Assembly (NCBI RefSeq): GCF_005503365.1
Contig: NZ_SCML01000024.1
Span: forward strand, 33,791 to 97,790
Length of the DNA stretch: 64,000 nucleotides
Reading direction: 5' to 3'
Source: Hydrogenophaga sp. 2FB
GTDB taxonomy: Bacteria; Pseudomonadota; Gammaproteobacteria; Burkholderiales; Burkholderiaceae_C
The notes beneath the pieces are model-generated. The model saw only the letters and a list, made by a program, of their open reading frames with translations. It had not been told where the DNA came from and ran no database searches. The position numbers and the translations under genes were made by a program. Below are positions 17,531 to 26,045 of this stretch, piece after piece (position 1 is the stretch's first letter; every line of letters starts with the position of its first letter).

Positions 17531-18550
17531 ATGCAAAAGAAGCAGCACTTGATTCCCGACGACATGGTTCACATCGAGATCAGCGAGCCCGGCGGCCCGG
17601 AGGTTCTTGTCCCGCGGCGCGCGCCCGTGCCACACCCGAGGCCCGGCGAGATCCTGATCCGTGTGGCAGCTGCCGGCATCAACCGGCCCGATGTGCTGCA
17701 GCGCCAGGGGCTGTACCCCATGCCACCCGGCGTCACGCCGATACCGGGCCTGGAAATCGCGGGTGATGTGGTCGCGATCGGCGCCGGCGCGTCCGGATTT
17801 TCCCTGGGCGATTCCATCTGCGCGCTGACGGAAGGCGGCGGCTACGCCGAGTACTGCGCCGTGCCGGCCACGCAGGCCTTGGCGCTGCCGGCCGGCCTCG
17901 ACCCGGTGCGTGCGGCGGCGATTCCGGAGACCTACTTCACCGTCTGGGCCAACGTGTTTCAGCTGGGCGGCATCGCCTCCGGCGAGTCCATCCTTGTGCA
18001 TGGCGGAACGAGCGGGATTGGATCGACCGCCGTCGCGCTTTGCCGGGAGTTCGGCATCCGCGTGCTCGCCACGGATGATGGCGCCGACAAATGCAAAGCC
18101 GCGCAGGCCCACGGTGCAGAACGGGCCATCGATTTTCGAACCGAAGACTTCGCCGACGTCGTCAAGGAATGGTCTGGCGGTACAGGCGTCAACGCGGTGG
18201 TGGACATCGTCGGTGGCCCCTACTACGAGCGCAACATCGCGGCGCTTGGCAAGGGTGGCCGCTTGATCCTGATCGGATTCCTCGGCGGCGAGATCGCCGA
18301 GAAAGTCAACCTGCTGACGATTGCATTGAAGCGTCTGACGATCACAGGCTCGACGATGCGCTCGCGCAGTGCGGCGGAAAAGGCCTCTATTGCCAGCGAT
18401 CTCAAGACACGGGTCTGGCCCGCGCTGGCAGCCGGCCGTTGCATTCCGAACGTGCATGCCGTGTTTCCACTGGAGCGCGCTGCCGATGCGCATCGCCTGA
18501 TGGAGAGCGGTTCGCATGTCGGAAAAATTGTTCTCCGTGTGGGCGATTGA
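17531..18550 (+). CDS. NAD(P)H-quinone oxidoreductase, PIG3-like MDR
   Basis: A zinc-free MDR protein of the PIG3/TP53I3 branch. Landmarks are ISEPGGPEVL near the start, NRPDVLQRQGLYPMPPG near residue 55, GLEIAGDVV near 75 and VHGGTSGIGSTAVALCREFG near 157. These enzymes reduce quinones with NADPH. The start is uncertain: 17531 (after AGAGAAAA), 17507 and 17564 are all in frame, and a GTG at 17477 would overlap the previous gene by four bases. The length with 17531 is 339 residues against about 325-330 for the family. Third gene of the operon; it overlaps the region where a spurious start of the ligase frame begins. Confidence 0.85.
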   Translation: MQKKQHLIPDDMVHIEISEPGGPEVLVPRRAPVPHPRPGEILIRVAAAGINRPDVLQRQGLYPMPPGVTPIPGLEIAGDVVAIGAGASGFSLGDSICALTEGGGYAEYCAVPATQALALPAGLDPVRAAAIPETYFTVWANVFQLGGIASGESILVHGGTSGIGSTAVALCREFGIRVLATDDGADKCKAAQAHGAERAIDFRTEDFADVVKEWSGGTGVNAVVDIVGGPYYERNIAALGKGGRLILIGFLGGEIAEKVNLLTIALKRLTITGSTMRSRSAAEKASIASDLKTRVWPALAAGRCIPNVHAVFPLERAADAHRLMESGSHVGKIVLRVGD

Positions 18551-18644
18551 ACGTCGCCATGTTGAACCACCGTTGAAGCGGACCCTGCGGCTGGTGGTCG
18601 CTGGTGGACGCACTCCCCATCCAATGGAAGAAGAGGACGACGAC

Positions 18645-20282
18645 ATGCGCATCACCTCCACAGACCGCCCGTGGCTCGCGGGCTACCCGCCCGGTGCGCC
18701 GGCCACGGTTGACACCAGCGCCTACACCAACGTCATCGAGCTGGTGGAACGCACGACGGCCGCGCACGCCGATCGCATCGCGATCGCCGCCACCGACGGA
18801 TCCCTGACCTTTGCCGAACTGCTGACGCGCTCGCGTGCATGGACCGCCTGGCTGATGGACGCCGGTGTGCATCCGGGTGATCGCGTGGGGGTCATGCTGC
18901 CGAACGCATCGGCTTTCCCGATCACGCTGCTCGGCACCCTGGGTGCGGGCGCCGTGCAGGTCGGCATCAATCCGATGTACACCACGCGGGAACTGCGGCA
19001 CCAGTTGCTGGATTCGGGCGCCCGCGTGCTGGTGGTGTCGCATACGGCGCTGCCGGTGGCACGCGCCGCGCTCGATGGCACGTCCGTCGAGCGTCTGGTG
19101 GTCGTCGGTGGCGACGCACCGGTCCTGGAGACCGGCCTGCATGCGACGCCATTTGTGGTGGCGCTGGAACAGGGCGCTGCCCTGCCACGCGTCGAGGCAC
19201 CCACGCTGAGCCGCGACCACCTGGCACTGCTGCAATACACGGGTGGCACGACCGGCGTTTCCAAAGGCGCCGAGCTCACGCACGGCAACCTGATCGCCAA
19301 TGTCCTGCAAATGCGCGCGATGCTGGGCGGCACGGTCGAGCAAGGCCGCGAGACCATCGTCACGGCGCTGCCGCTGTATCACATCTTCGCGCTGACGGTG
19401 AACTTCCTCACCTTCCTCACCTTCGGCGCACGCAACGTGCTGGTGGCCAATCCGCGCGACCCCGCTCAACTGGTGGCCGCCTTCACCGGCGAGGCGATCA
19501 CCGTCGTGACCGGCGTCAACACCTTGTTCGGCAACTTGCTCGCGCTGCCCCAGCTGGACGACATCGACTTGCGCCGGATCAAGCTGGCCATCGGTGGCGG
19601 CAGTGCCATCCAGGGTGCGGTCTCGGACGGCTGGCATGCCCGTAGCGGCAGGCACATTCTGGAAGGCTATGGGCTGAGCGAGACCGCGCCGGTGGTCTCC
19701 ATCAATTCGTGGGCCAACCCCGCGTTCACCGCCTCCATTGGCTTTCCAGTCCCCTCCACCAATCTCATCGTTGCCGACGAGCAAGGCCTCGCGTTGCCGA
19801 TCGGCTCGGAAGGCGAGCTCTGCGTCAAGGGCCCGCAGGTGATGCGGGGGTACTGGAACCAGCCGGAAGCGAACACCACCGCGTTCACGCCCGACGGCTA
19901 CTTTCGCACCGGCGACATCGGCACCCTGGATGCGCAGGGATTCGTGCGGCTCCTGGACCGGAAGAAAGACATGGTGCTCGTGTCGGGCTTCAACGTGTAT
20001 CCGAACGAAATCGAAGAGGTCATCGCCCGGCTGCCCGGTGTGGCGGAGTGCGCGGTGGTGGGCATGCCGGACGCGCGCAGTGGTGAAGTGGTCAAGGCCT
20101 TCATTGTTCGCCCGTCCGACGGCACCCTGACGCAAGAAGAGGTGGTGGCGCATTGCAGGAACAACCTCGCGCCGTACAAAGTGCCGAAGCACGTCGAGTT
20201 CATTGCCGAACTGCCGAAGTCCACCGTCGGAAAGATCTTGCGGCGCGCTCTCCACGCCGCCCCGGTTCCGACAGCCGCCTGA
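18645..20282 (+). CDS. AMP-dependent long-chain-type acyl-CoA/aryl-CoA ligase
   Basis: A 545-residue ANL-superfamily ligase that activates a carboxylic acid to its CoA thioester. The phosphate loop is YTGGTTGVSKGAELTH near residue 203, the motif YGLSETAP near 343, the TGD motif FRTGDIGTLD near 420, DRKKDMVLVSGFNVYP near 437 and the catalytic Lys in STVGKILRR near 530. The start is set at 18645 after AGAGGA; an upstream in-frame ATG overlaps the MDR gene. Coming in an operon with dioxygenases, a Rieske oxygenase and binding proteins, it most likely activates the carboxylate product for degradation by beta-oxidation-like steps. Confidence 0.92.
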   Translation: MRITSTDRPWLAGYPPGAPATVDTSAYTNVIELVERTTAAHADRIAIAATDGSLTFAELLTRSRAWTAWLMDAGVHPGDRVGVMLPNASAFPITLLGTLGAGAVQVGINPMYTTRELRHQLLDSGARVLVVSHTALPVARAALDGTSVERLVVVGGDAPVLETGLHATPFVVALEQGAALPRVEAPTLSRDHLALLQYTGGTTGVSKGAELTHGNLIANVLQMRAMLGGTVEQGRETIVTALPLYHIFALTVNFLTFLTFGARNVLVANPRDPAQLVAAFTGEAITVVTGVNTLFGNLLALPQLDDIDLRRIKLAIGGGSAIQGAVSDGWHARSGRHILEGYGLSETAPVVSINSWANPAFTASIGFPVPSTNLIVADEQGLALPIGSEGELCVKGPQVMRGYWNQPEANTTAFTPDGYFRTGDIGTLDAQGFVRLLDRKKDMVLVSGFNVYPNEIEEVIARLPGVAECAVVGMPDARSGEVVKAFIVRPSDGTLTQEEVVAHCRNNLAPYKVPKHVEFIAELPKSTVGKILRRALHAAPVPTAA

Positions 20283-20392
20283 CCCGACGTCAGCGTGAAC
20301 GCCTTTTTCATCGACGGTCGCCCAAATGGCGGCTGTCACTCCGAAGCCCAGGTGAATCGCCTGGACACCCTGTGCCACAAGAAGGATTGACC

Positions 20393-21589
20393 ATGAATGC
20401 TGTGACCCAACATGACCCCGCGCGGGTAGCCAACCGGATGATGGCATTGGCCGAAACGTCGGCCCACACCCCGATGGGCAAAGTGCTGCGCAAGTTCTGG
20501 CACCCCATCGAGCTCTCCAGCGCCATCGCGCCCGGCACCTCCAAGGAAGTGCGCCTGCTGGGCGAAGACCTCGCGCTGTACCGGGGCGAGAGCGGCACGC
20601 CGCACCTGATGGTCAACCGATGCGCACACCGGTTGACGAAGCTGCACACCGGCTGGATCGAAGGCGAGTCGCTGCGCTGCATGTACCACGGCTGGAAATA
20701 CGATGCCAGCGGCCAATGCGTGGAACGGCCGGCGGAGCGGCCTGGCAGCGAGACAGGCATTCGCGTCACCACCTACGCCGTGCACGAGTACGCCGGTCTG
20801 ATCTTCGCCTACCTCGGGGAAGGCGAGCCACCGGTCTTCGATCTGCCGCGCAAGCCCGTGTTCGAGCGCAAGGACGTCATGCTGTTCCAGCGCCATGAAG
20901 TCTGGCCCTGCAACTGGCTGCAGCACGCGGAGAACTCGCTCGATGCCTTGCATGTGAGCTTCGCCCACCAGACCGGCATCGTGGGTGTGTTCGGCGAAGC
21001 GGTCTCGACCACGGTTCCGGAGCTGCGGTACGAGGAAACGCTGGCCGGCGTGCGCCAGACCGCGATTCGCGCGGAAGGCGAGACCTCGCATGTCCGCATC
21101 AGCGAGTGGACCTTTCCCTACGCCAACCACGTGGCGCTCCCGCCGCTCACGGCCGGTGCGCCATGGATGGAGGTGTCGAACTTCATGGTGCCGATTGACG
21201 ACACGCACACGAACCGCGTGACGCTGATTGCTGTCGAGAGCACCACGCCGACGGCCGATGCCGACATGCGCAACTACTTCGCCGGCTGCGAGAGCTACAA
21301 CGCCGCGGACCACCACGACGAACTCTTCGCCGGCGTGTACCCGGAGGACCCCCTCATTTGCCTCACCAGCGCGCAGGACTACGTCACCCTGGTCGGACAG
21401 GGCGTCATCGCGGACCGTGCAAACGAACGACTCGCCTCATCGGACCGCGGCATCGCGATGTTGCGCCGCATTCTCTGGCGGGAAATGGAGGCGATCAACA
21501 CAGGCCAGCCAACCAAGCCATGGCGGCGCAACGAGGATGCGCCGGTGCTGTCCAAGTCCGTCGAAACGGCAAGCCTGGCCGCGGCCTGA
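20393..21589 (+). CDS. Rieske non-heme iron oxygenase (phenoxybenzoate dioxygenase-like alpha subunit)
   Basis: A 398-residue oxygenase. The Rieske [2Fe-2S] ligands are in CAHRLTKLHTGW and CMYHGWKYD, near residues 76-100, the CxH-x16-CxxH pattern. The mononuclear iron site is ENSLDALHVSFAH near residues 180-192. The sequence type belongs to alpha3 enzymes without a beta subunit, such as phenoxybenzoate dioxygenase and vanillate demethylase relatives. No reductase or ferredoxin gene is beside it, so electrons must come from elsewhere; the nag reductase/ferredoxin at 41.7-46.7 kb is one option. AGAAGGATT precedes the ATG. Fifth gene of the operon, 110 bases after the ligase. Confidence 0.92.
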   Translation: MNAVTQHDPARVANRMMALAETSAHTPMGKVLRKFWHPIELSSAIAPGTSKEVRLLGEDLALYRGESGTPHLMVNRCAHRLTKLHTGWIEGESLRCMYHGWKYDASGQCVERPAERPGSETGIRVTTYAVHEYAGLIFAYLGEGEPPVFDLPRKPVFERKDVMLFQRHEVWPCNWLQHAENSLDALHVSFAHQTGIVGVFGEAVSTTVPELRYEETLAGVRQTAIRAEGETSHVRISEWTFPYANHVALPPLTAGAPWMEVSNFMVPIDDTHTNRVTLIAVESTTPTADADMRNYFAGCESYNAADHHDELFAGVYPEDPLICLTSAQDYVTLVGQGVIADRANERLASSDRGIAMLRRILWREMEAINTGQPTKPWRRNEDAPVLSKSVETASLAAA

Positions 21590-21644
21590 CAAGCCTTCAG
21601 CACCCTATCCATTCATCCGACCACACATGAAGAAAGACCACGGC

Positions 21645-22805
21645 ATGAGCACCCCCACACCCCACACAGGTCTTCAATTGCGCTCGCTGGTCCGCCAGAG
21701 CGGCGAGCTGGAGCTGTCGCTGATCCGTCTCCCGACCCCGGCGCCAGGCCCCCATGAGGTGGTCGTGCGCATGGAAGCCACGCCCATCAACCCGTCCGAC
21801 CTCGGCCTCCTGTTGGCAGGCGCCGACCTTGGGACGGTACGCATGTCCGGCACGGCGGATCACCCGATCCTCACGGCCACCATCCCCGGTAAGGCCATGG
21901 CCGCCGTGAGCGCGCGGGTGGACGCATCCATGGCGCCGGGCAACGAGGGTGCGGGCGTGGTGGTGTCGGCAGGCAGCTCCGATGCCGCGCAGGCGCTGCT
22001 GGGCAAGACCGTGGCCGTCTTCGGCGGCGCCATGTACACGCAGTTCCGGTGCGTGCGCGCCGAAGACTGCCTGGTGCTGCCAGAAGGCATCTCCGCCGCC
22101 CAGGGCGCCTCCTGCTTCGTCAATCCGCTCACCGCCCTGGGCATGGTCGAAACCATGCGGCGCGAAGGCCACACGGCGCTGGTGCACACGGCAGCAGCCT
22201 CCAGCCTCGGGCGGATGCTGAACCGGCTGTGCGTGAAAGACAAGGTGGGCCTGGTGAACATCGTTCGCCGGCCGGCGCAAGCGGCCATCCTGAAGGCCGA
22301 CGGCGCCGTGCATGTGTGCGACTCCAGCGCACCCACCTTCACCGAGGAGCTGGTCCAGGCGCTCGCCGCGACTGGCGCCACCATTGCCTTCGACGCCACC
22401 GGCGGCGGCGAGTTGGCCGGACGGATCCTCTCCTGCATGGAGGCCGCGGTGAACCAGAAGTCCACGGCGTACAGCGTCTATGGCTCCACCACGCACAAGC
22501 AAGCCTACCTTTACGGACGGCTGGACACCAGTCCCACGACGTTCACGCGCAGCTTCGGCATGGCCTGGAGCATGGGCGGCTGGCTGTTGTTTCCCTTCCT
22601 GCAGAAGATCGGCCCCGCCGCCGTGCAACAACTGAAGGAACGCGTCGCCCGCGAGGTCAAGACCACCTTCGCCAACCAGTACACCCGGGAAATCTCGCTG
22701 CTGCAGGCCCTGCAGCCCGAGGTCATATCGGCCTATGCCCGATACGCGACGGGCGAGAAATACCTGATCAATCCGAGCAAGGACGTGGCATTGCAAACCG
22801 CGTGA
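21645..22805 (+). CDS. zinc-binding-dehydrogenase-like MDR oxidoreductase
   Basis: A 386-residue MDR protein starting MSTPTPHTGLQLRSLV. Landmarks are TPINPSDLGLLLAGAD near residue 45, GNEGAGVVV near 100 and VHTAAASSLGRMLNRL near 180 in place of the usual GxGxxG, so the cofactor loop is unusual. The C-terminal third, with TTFTRSFGMAWSMGGW and YTREISLLQALQPE, is longer than in typical reductases and belongs to a less studied MDR group. The start is chosen because AGAAAGACCACGGC before the ATG mirrors the leaders of the neighbouring genes; an ATG at 21627 is possible. Sixth gene of the operon. Confidence 0.82.
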   Translation: MSTPTPHTGLQLRSLVRQSGELELSLIRLPTPAPGPHEVVVRMEATPINPSDLGLLLAGADLGTVRMSGTADHPILTATIPGKAMAAVSARVDASMAPGNEGAGVVVSAGSSDAAQALLGKTVAVFGGAMYTQFRCVRAEDCLVLPEGISAAQGASCFVNPLTALGMVETMRREGHTALVHTAAASSLGRMLNRLCVKDKVGLVNIVRRPAQAAILKADGAVHVCDSSAPTFTEELVQALAATGATIAFDATGGGELAGRILSCMEAAVNQKSTAYSVYGSTTHKQAYLYGRLDTSPTTFTRSFGMAWSMGGWLLFPFLQKIGPAAVQQLKERVAREVKTTFANQYTREISLLQALQPEVISAYARYATGEKYLINPSKDVALQTA

Positions 22806-22854
22806 CGGCATGACGAGGACGGCGCCCACGCGTCCACAACCAGGAGACAAGCGC

Positions 22855-23922
22855 ATGACAAACAACCCCGTTTCACCACCGCGGCCCGACCCGCACCCGA
22901 GCGCCTGGAAAGGCGAAGACCTTTCCAGGCGTGACGACTGGATCGTTCATCTCGAGGCGAGCGATATCGCCGAAATCGAATCGGCACTCGCGTTCGTCAA
23001 ATCGCGGGCCATCGGCATCCCCGCGCTGTCCAGGAACGACTTCGCCATCCCCGGTTTCGCCCGGAAGATGGCGGCGGTTCTGCGCGAGCTGGAAGACGGG
23101 CGCGGCTTCGTCCTGCTGCGTGGCTTGCCCGTCGAGCGCTATTCCAAGGCGGACGCGGCACTCATCTACTGGGGCATCGGTGCCCACCTCGGGCCGGCCT
23201 TTGCACAGAACGCCCAGGGCGACATGCTCGGCCACGTGCGCGATCTGGGCGGCAATCTGAACACCGAGGTGCGCTCGCGCGGCTACCACACGCGGTTTCG
23301 CCTGCCCTTCCACAACGACTCCACCGACGTTGTCGGGCTGCTCTGCCTGCAGAAGGCGAAATCGGGCGGTGCCTCTCGCATCGTCAGTTCCGCCGCGATC
23401 CACAACGAATTCATGGTCCGCCGTCCCGACTTGTGGAAGGTAATGTGCGCCCCCTTCTTTGTGGACCGCCGTGGTGAAGAGAACGTCGGGCAACAGCCGT
23501 ACTATGTAACGCCGTGCTTCAACCACCTGGATGGCCGGCTGTTCGTTCGCTACAACCGCACCTACATTGAGTCAGCCCAGCGGTTCACGGAGGTTCCGCG
23601 CCTGAGCGCCGCGCAGGTGGAGGCACTGGACCTGATGGACGCGCTTTGCAACGACCCGGCGTTCCACCTGGACATGGCGTTCGAGCCCGGTGACATGCAG
23701 TTCCTCAACAACTACGTGGTGCTGCATTCGCGCGGTGACTACGAAGACTGGCCCGAGACCGAGCGCAAGCGGCACCTGCTGCGCCTGTGGCTGCGCACAC
23801 CCGCTTTCAGCCGGGTGCCTGCACCCTTCGCGGACCGGGATGCCGACATGGCGGCCTGGCAACAACACCCTCGCCCGCCGCTGTTCGACACATCCGAAAT
23901 CACCGCGGAACTCGCGCATTGA
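22855..23922 (+). CDS. TauD/TfdA-family dioxygenase, long form
   Basis: A 355-residue paralog of the dioxygenase at 15411. The HxD metal pair is in FHNDSTD near residue 153 and the distal His in YVVLHSRGDYEDWP near 288, with the conserved ERKRHLLRLWLR after it. Segments RGLPVERY and YWGIGAHLG are shared with the paralog. AGGAGA lies 8 bases upstream of the ATG. An unusual perfect 12-bp inverted repeat lies within codons 16-26. Seventh gene of the operon, so the operon begins and nearly ends with related dioxygenases, each followed by a TctC gene (directly here), as if two dioxygenase-TctC modules flank the other genes. Confidence 0.88.
   Translation: MTNNPVSPPRPDPHPSAWKGEDLSRRDDWIVHLEASDIAEIESALAFVKSRAIGIPALSRNDFAIPGFARKMAAVLRELEDGRGFVLLRGLPVERYSKADAALIYWGIGAHLGPAFAQNAQGDMLGHVRDLGGNLNTEVRSRGYHTRFRLPFHNDSTDVVGLLCLQKAKSGGASRIVSSAAIHNEFMVRRPDLWKVMCAPFFVDRRGEENVGQQPYYVTPCFNHLDGRLFVRYNRTYIESAQRFTEVPRLSAAQVEALDLMDALCNDPAFHLDMAFEPGDMQFLNNYVVLHSRGDYEDWPETERKRHLLRLWLRTPAFSRVPAPFADRDADMAAWQQHPRPPLFDTSEITAELAH
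22902..22931 (+). repeat. perfect 12-bp inverted repeat inside the dioxygenase 5' coding region
   Basis: Arms CGCCTGGAAAGG (22902-22913) and CCTTTCCAGGCG (22920-22931) flank a six-base loop, CGAAGA. The transcript would form a very stable hairpin about 47 bases after the start codon. It lacks a following T run, so it is not a classical terminator. It may tune expression within the long operon or be chance in GC-rich DNA. Confidence 0.7.
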
Positions 23923-23953
23923 CCCGCTGCCCCCACCACGAGAAGGACCCATC

Positions 23954-24958
23954 ATGATGAAACCCCTGAACGTTCTGTCGTCTGCCCGACGTCATCTCGT
24001 AACGCTGTCCGTGGCTCTCGCGGCCATGGCAGCGCCCGTCATGGCGTCGGCACAGGCCCCGTATCCGAACCGGCCGATCACGCTGATCGTTCCTTTTGGA
24101 TTGGGCGGCGAGACCGACATCTTTGCGCGCGCCCTGTCTCAAGACCTCGGCGAGGCATTGGGGCAGTCGATCGTCGTCGTGAACCGTGCCGGCGCCACCG
24201 GCATGATCGGCACCGAGGCCGTGGTGCGCAGCAAGCCCGATGGCTACACGCTGGTCTTCGGAACCGCCGCGACGCACGCGCTGAACATGGTGGTCTACAA
24301 GAAGGTTCCCTACCACCCGCTGAAGGATTTCGAGCCGGTCGCCTTGGTCGGCACCGTGCCGGTGATCCTGTACACGCACCCTTCCATGCCGGGCAACGCG
24401 CGTGATTTCATCGCCAAACTCAAAGCCGATCCGCAGAAATACTTCTACGGCTCGGCGGGACTGAGCACGACCTATCTCAGCGTCGAGATGTTCCTGCACG
24501 CGGCCCAGGTACCGGCATCGAACGTCGTGTCCTACAAGGGCAACGGCGAGGCGATGCAGGCGCTGGTCGGTGGGCAGGTGCAGTTCCTCGGCGCGTCGCT
24601 CGGCCTGGGGCGCGAGCTCGTCAAGGGCGGCAAGCTGAACGCGGTCGCCGTCATGAGCGACAAGCGGCTCGCGGCGGCGCCGGAGATCCCCACCCTGGCC
24701 GAATCCGCTTCGCTGCCGCTCTCCGTCGGCACATGGAATGTGGTCATGGCACCGGTCGGGACGCCGAAGGAGATTGTCGATCGGCTCAACCACGCACTGA
24801 ACGAGGTCTTGAAGAAGCCCTCCCTCCAGAGCCGCTTGACGGGATACGGCATCAGTCCCGTCACCGATTCAACGCCCGCGAGCACGGCGAAGTTCGTGGA
24901 AGCCGAAATCGTCAAGTGGCGTGAGGCGTTCAAGCTCACCGGCCTGGAGACCCAATGA
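23954..24958 (+). CDS. TctC/Bug-family periplasmic binding protein
   Basis: A 334-residue binding protein with a long n-region and Sec signal (ARRHLVTLSVALAAMAAPVMA, cleavage near ASAQAP). Mature landmarks are YPNRPITLIVPFGLGGETDI, LGQSIVVVNRAGATGM and KPDGYTLVFG. The first of two adjacent Met codons is used; AGAAGGA lies upstream. It closes the eight-gene operon and is convergent with the LysR gene at 25005, with 46 bases between stops and no clear terminator hairpin. Confidence 0.9.
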   Translation: MMKPLNVLSSARRHLVTLSVALAAMAAPVMASAQAPYPNRPITLIVPFGLGGETDIFARALSQDLGEALGQSIVVVNRAGATGMIGTEAVVRSKPDGYTLVFGTAATHALNMVVYKKVPYHPLKDFEPVALVGTVPVILYTHPSMPGNARDFIAKLKADPQKYFYGSAGLSTTYLSVEMFLHAAQVPASNVVSYKGNGEAMQALVGGQVQFLGASLGLGRELVKGGKLNAVAVMSDKRLAAAPEIPTLAESASLPLSVGTWNVVMAPVGTPKEIVDRLNHALNEVLKKPSLQSRLTGYGISPVTDSTPASTAKFVEAEIVKWREAFKLTGLETQ

Positions 24959-25004
24959 GCAGGGGCCAAGCTGTCGCTGGTCTCGGAGGGCAGCGGTGGC
25001 CGCC

Positions 25005-25940
25005 TCAGGGGAGCCCTGGAAAAGCGTAGCCCTCGCCCGGAAAGTGCTCTTTCATCCGTTGGCGCGCCGCCTTCACGAACGCGTCGACATGGATTGAGAC
25101 GGTTCGGCGGCGCAGCCAGATCGCGGAGTACCAGATGCCCAGGTGCTCGCCCCGAAGATGGACCGGCATCACGCGCGCCTTGGGCGGGTGGCTGAGGAGC
25201 GTCGACATCGCGACAGCGATGCCAAAACCGCCTTCGGCGAGCGTGACCAGCGCGTTCGTTGTTCGGCTTTCCATCCGGATATCCCGCAGTGTCAATCCCT
25301 CGGCCTGGCACGCACGGCTGAGGAGCACGCGGCTGGCGGAGCCAGGGTGCATGAGCAGCAGCGGCTCGCGCTCCAGGTCCTGCACCCCCAAGGTCTCTTT
25401 CCCCGCCAGCCGGTGCGAAGCGGCAACCACAGCGATCAACGACATCGGAAACAGGCGGGTGGTCGCCAGCGTCGGGCTTGTCATGTAGTCACGCGTCAGC
25501 GCCAGGTCCAGCTGGCCGGTTTCCAGCAGATGGACGAGTTCGGGTGCGTCGGCCTCCACGACGCGAATGGTCACGTTGGGCCATTCGCGGGCGAACGCCA
25601 ACAGGAGGGACGGAAAGAAACTCTCCAGCGCACTGGCCATGGCGCCGATGCGCAACACGCTCGTGTTGCCCGTGGCGAGTTGCTGCGCGCGTTTGGTCAG
25701 GTCGCCGGCGTCTTCCAGCAAGGCTTGCGAACGCCCGAGCAGTTCTTCGCCTGCCGGTGTCAGCTCCAGGCGGCGTCCGCGCCGGAAGAACAGCGATACG
25801 CCCAGATCCTTCTCCATCTCGGCGATCTGCCGTGAGACGGCGGGCTGGGTTCGGTAGAGAAGTTGCGCGGCTTGCGTGACGCTGAGGGTTTCAGCAACGG
25901 CGCAGAAAACACGCAGATCGGCCAGTGTGAGCGGGGTCAT
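25005..25940 (-). CDS. LysR-family transcriptional regulator
   Basis: A 311-residue LysR regulator with the winged helix near residues 4-62 (LSVTQAAQLLYRTQPAVSRQI) and a substrate-binding-type effector domain from about 92. A GTG two codons earlier is also in frame; the ATG at 25940 is preferred. It diverges from the MDR-led operon at 26046 with operator site e between them, but that site resembles the GntR-type sites, so the LysR protein may act elsewhere, perhaps on the convergent dioxygenase operon. Ligand unknown. Confidence 0.9.
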   Translation of the reverse strand: MTPLTLADLRVFCAVAETLSVTQAAQLLYRTQPAVSRQIAEMEKDLGVSLFFRRGRRLELTPAGEELLGRSQALLEDAGDLTKRAQQLATGNTSVLRIGAMASALESFFPSLLLAFAREWPNVTIRVVEADAPELVHLLETGQLDLALTRDYMTSPTLATTRLFPMSLIAVVAASHRLAGKETLGVQDLEREPLLLMHPGSASRVLLSRACQAEGLTLRDIRMESRTTNALVTLAEGGFGIAVAMSTLLSHPPKARVMPVHLRGEHLGIWYSAIWLRRRTVSIHVDAFVKAARQRMKEHFPGEGYAFPGLP

Positions 25941-25977
25941 CGGCACAGCATAACAACCGTGACTCCATCATATTAGA

Positions 25978-26009
25978 TTAATGTCGACATGAGACATGTC
26001 GCATGATAA
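25978..26009 (+). promoter_or_regulatory. TGTCGACA operator and conserved promoter block (site e)
   Basis: TTAATGTCGACAT (25978-25990), 11 bases, then CATGATAA (26002-26009), in front of the MDR gene at 26046. A second half-site, ACATGTCGCAT, overlaps the spacer. Over about 38 bases it differs from site a at only a few positions, including the flanking GATAAAYTGA. TCGACA and GATAAA could serve as -35 and -10 with a 15-base spacer, which would put the operator on the promoter. Site f has the same geometry on the minus strand. Confidence 0.72.
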
Positions 26010-26045
26010 ACTGACTTCCATCCATCCAACGAACAGGAGTACCCC

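Noticed and set aside
20329..20375. Short inverted repeat CCAGG ... CCTGG before the Rieske gene as terminator
   Set aside because: Only five base pairs without a T run, and inside a likely operon.
18402..20447. 681-codon open frame on the minus strand opposite the CoA ligase
   Set aside because: It is antisense to a clear ligase with all ANL motifs; composition is His/Gln/Arg-rich and no family pattern is visible.
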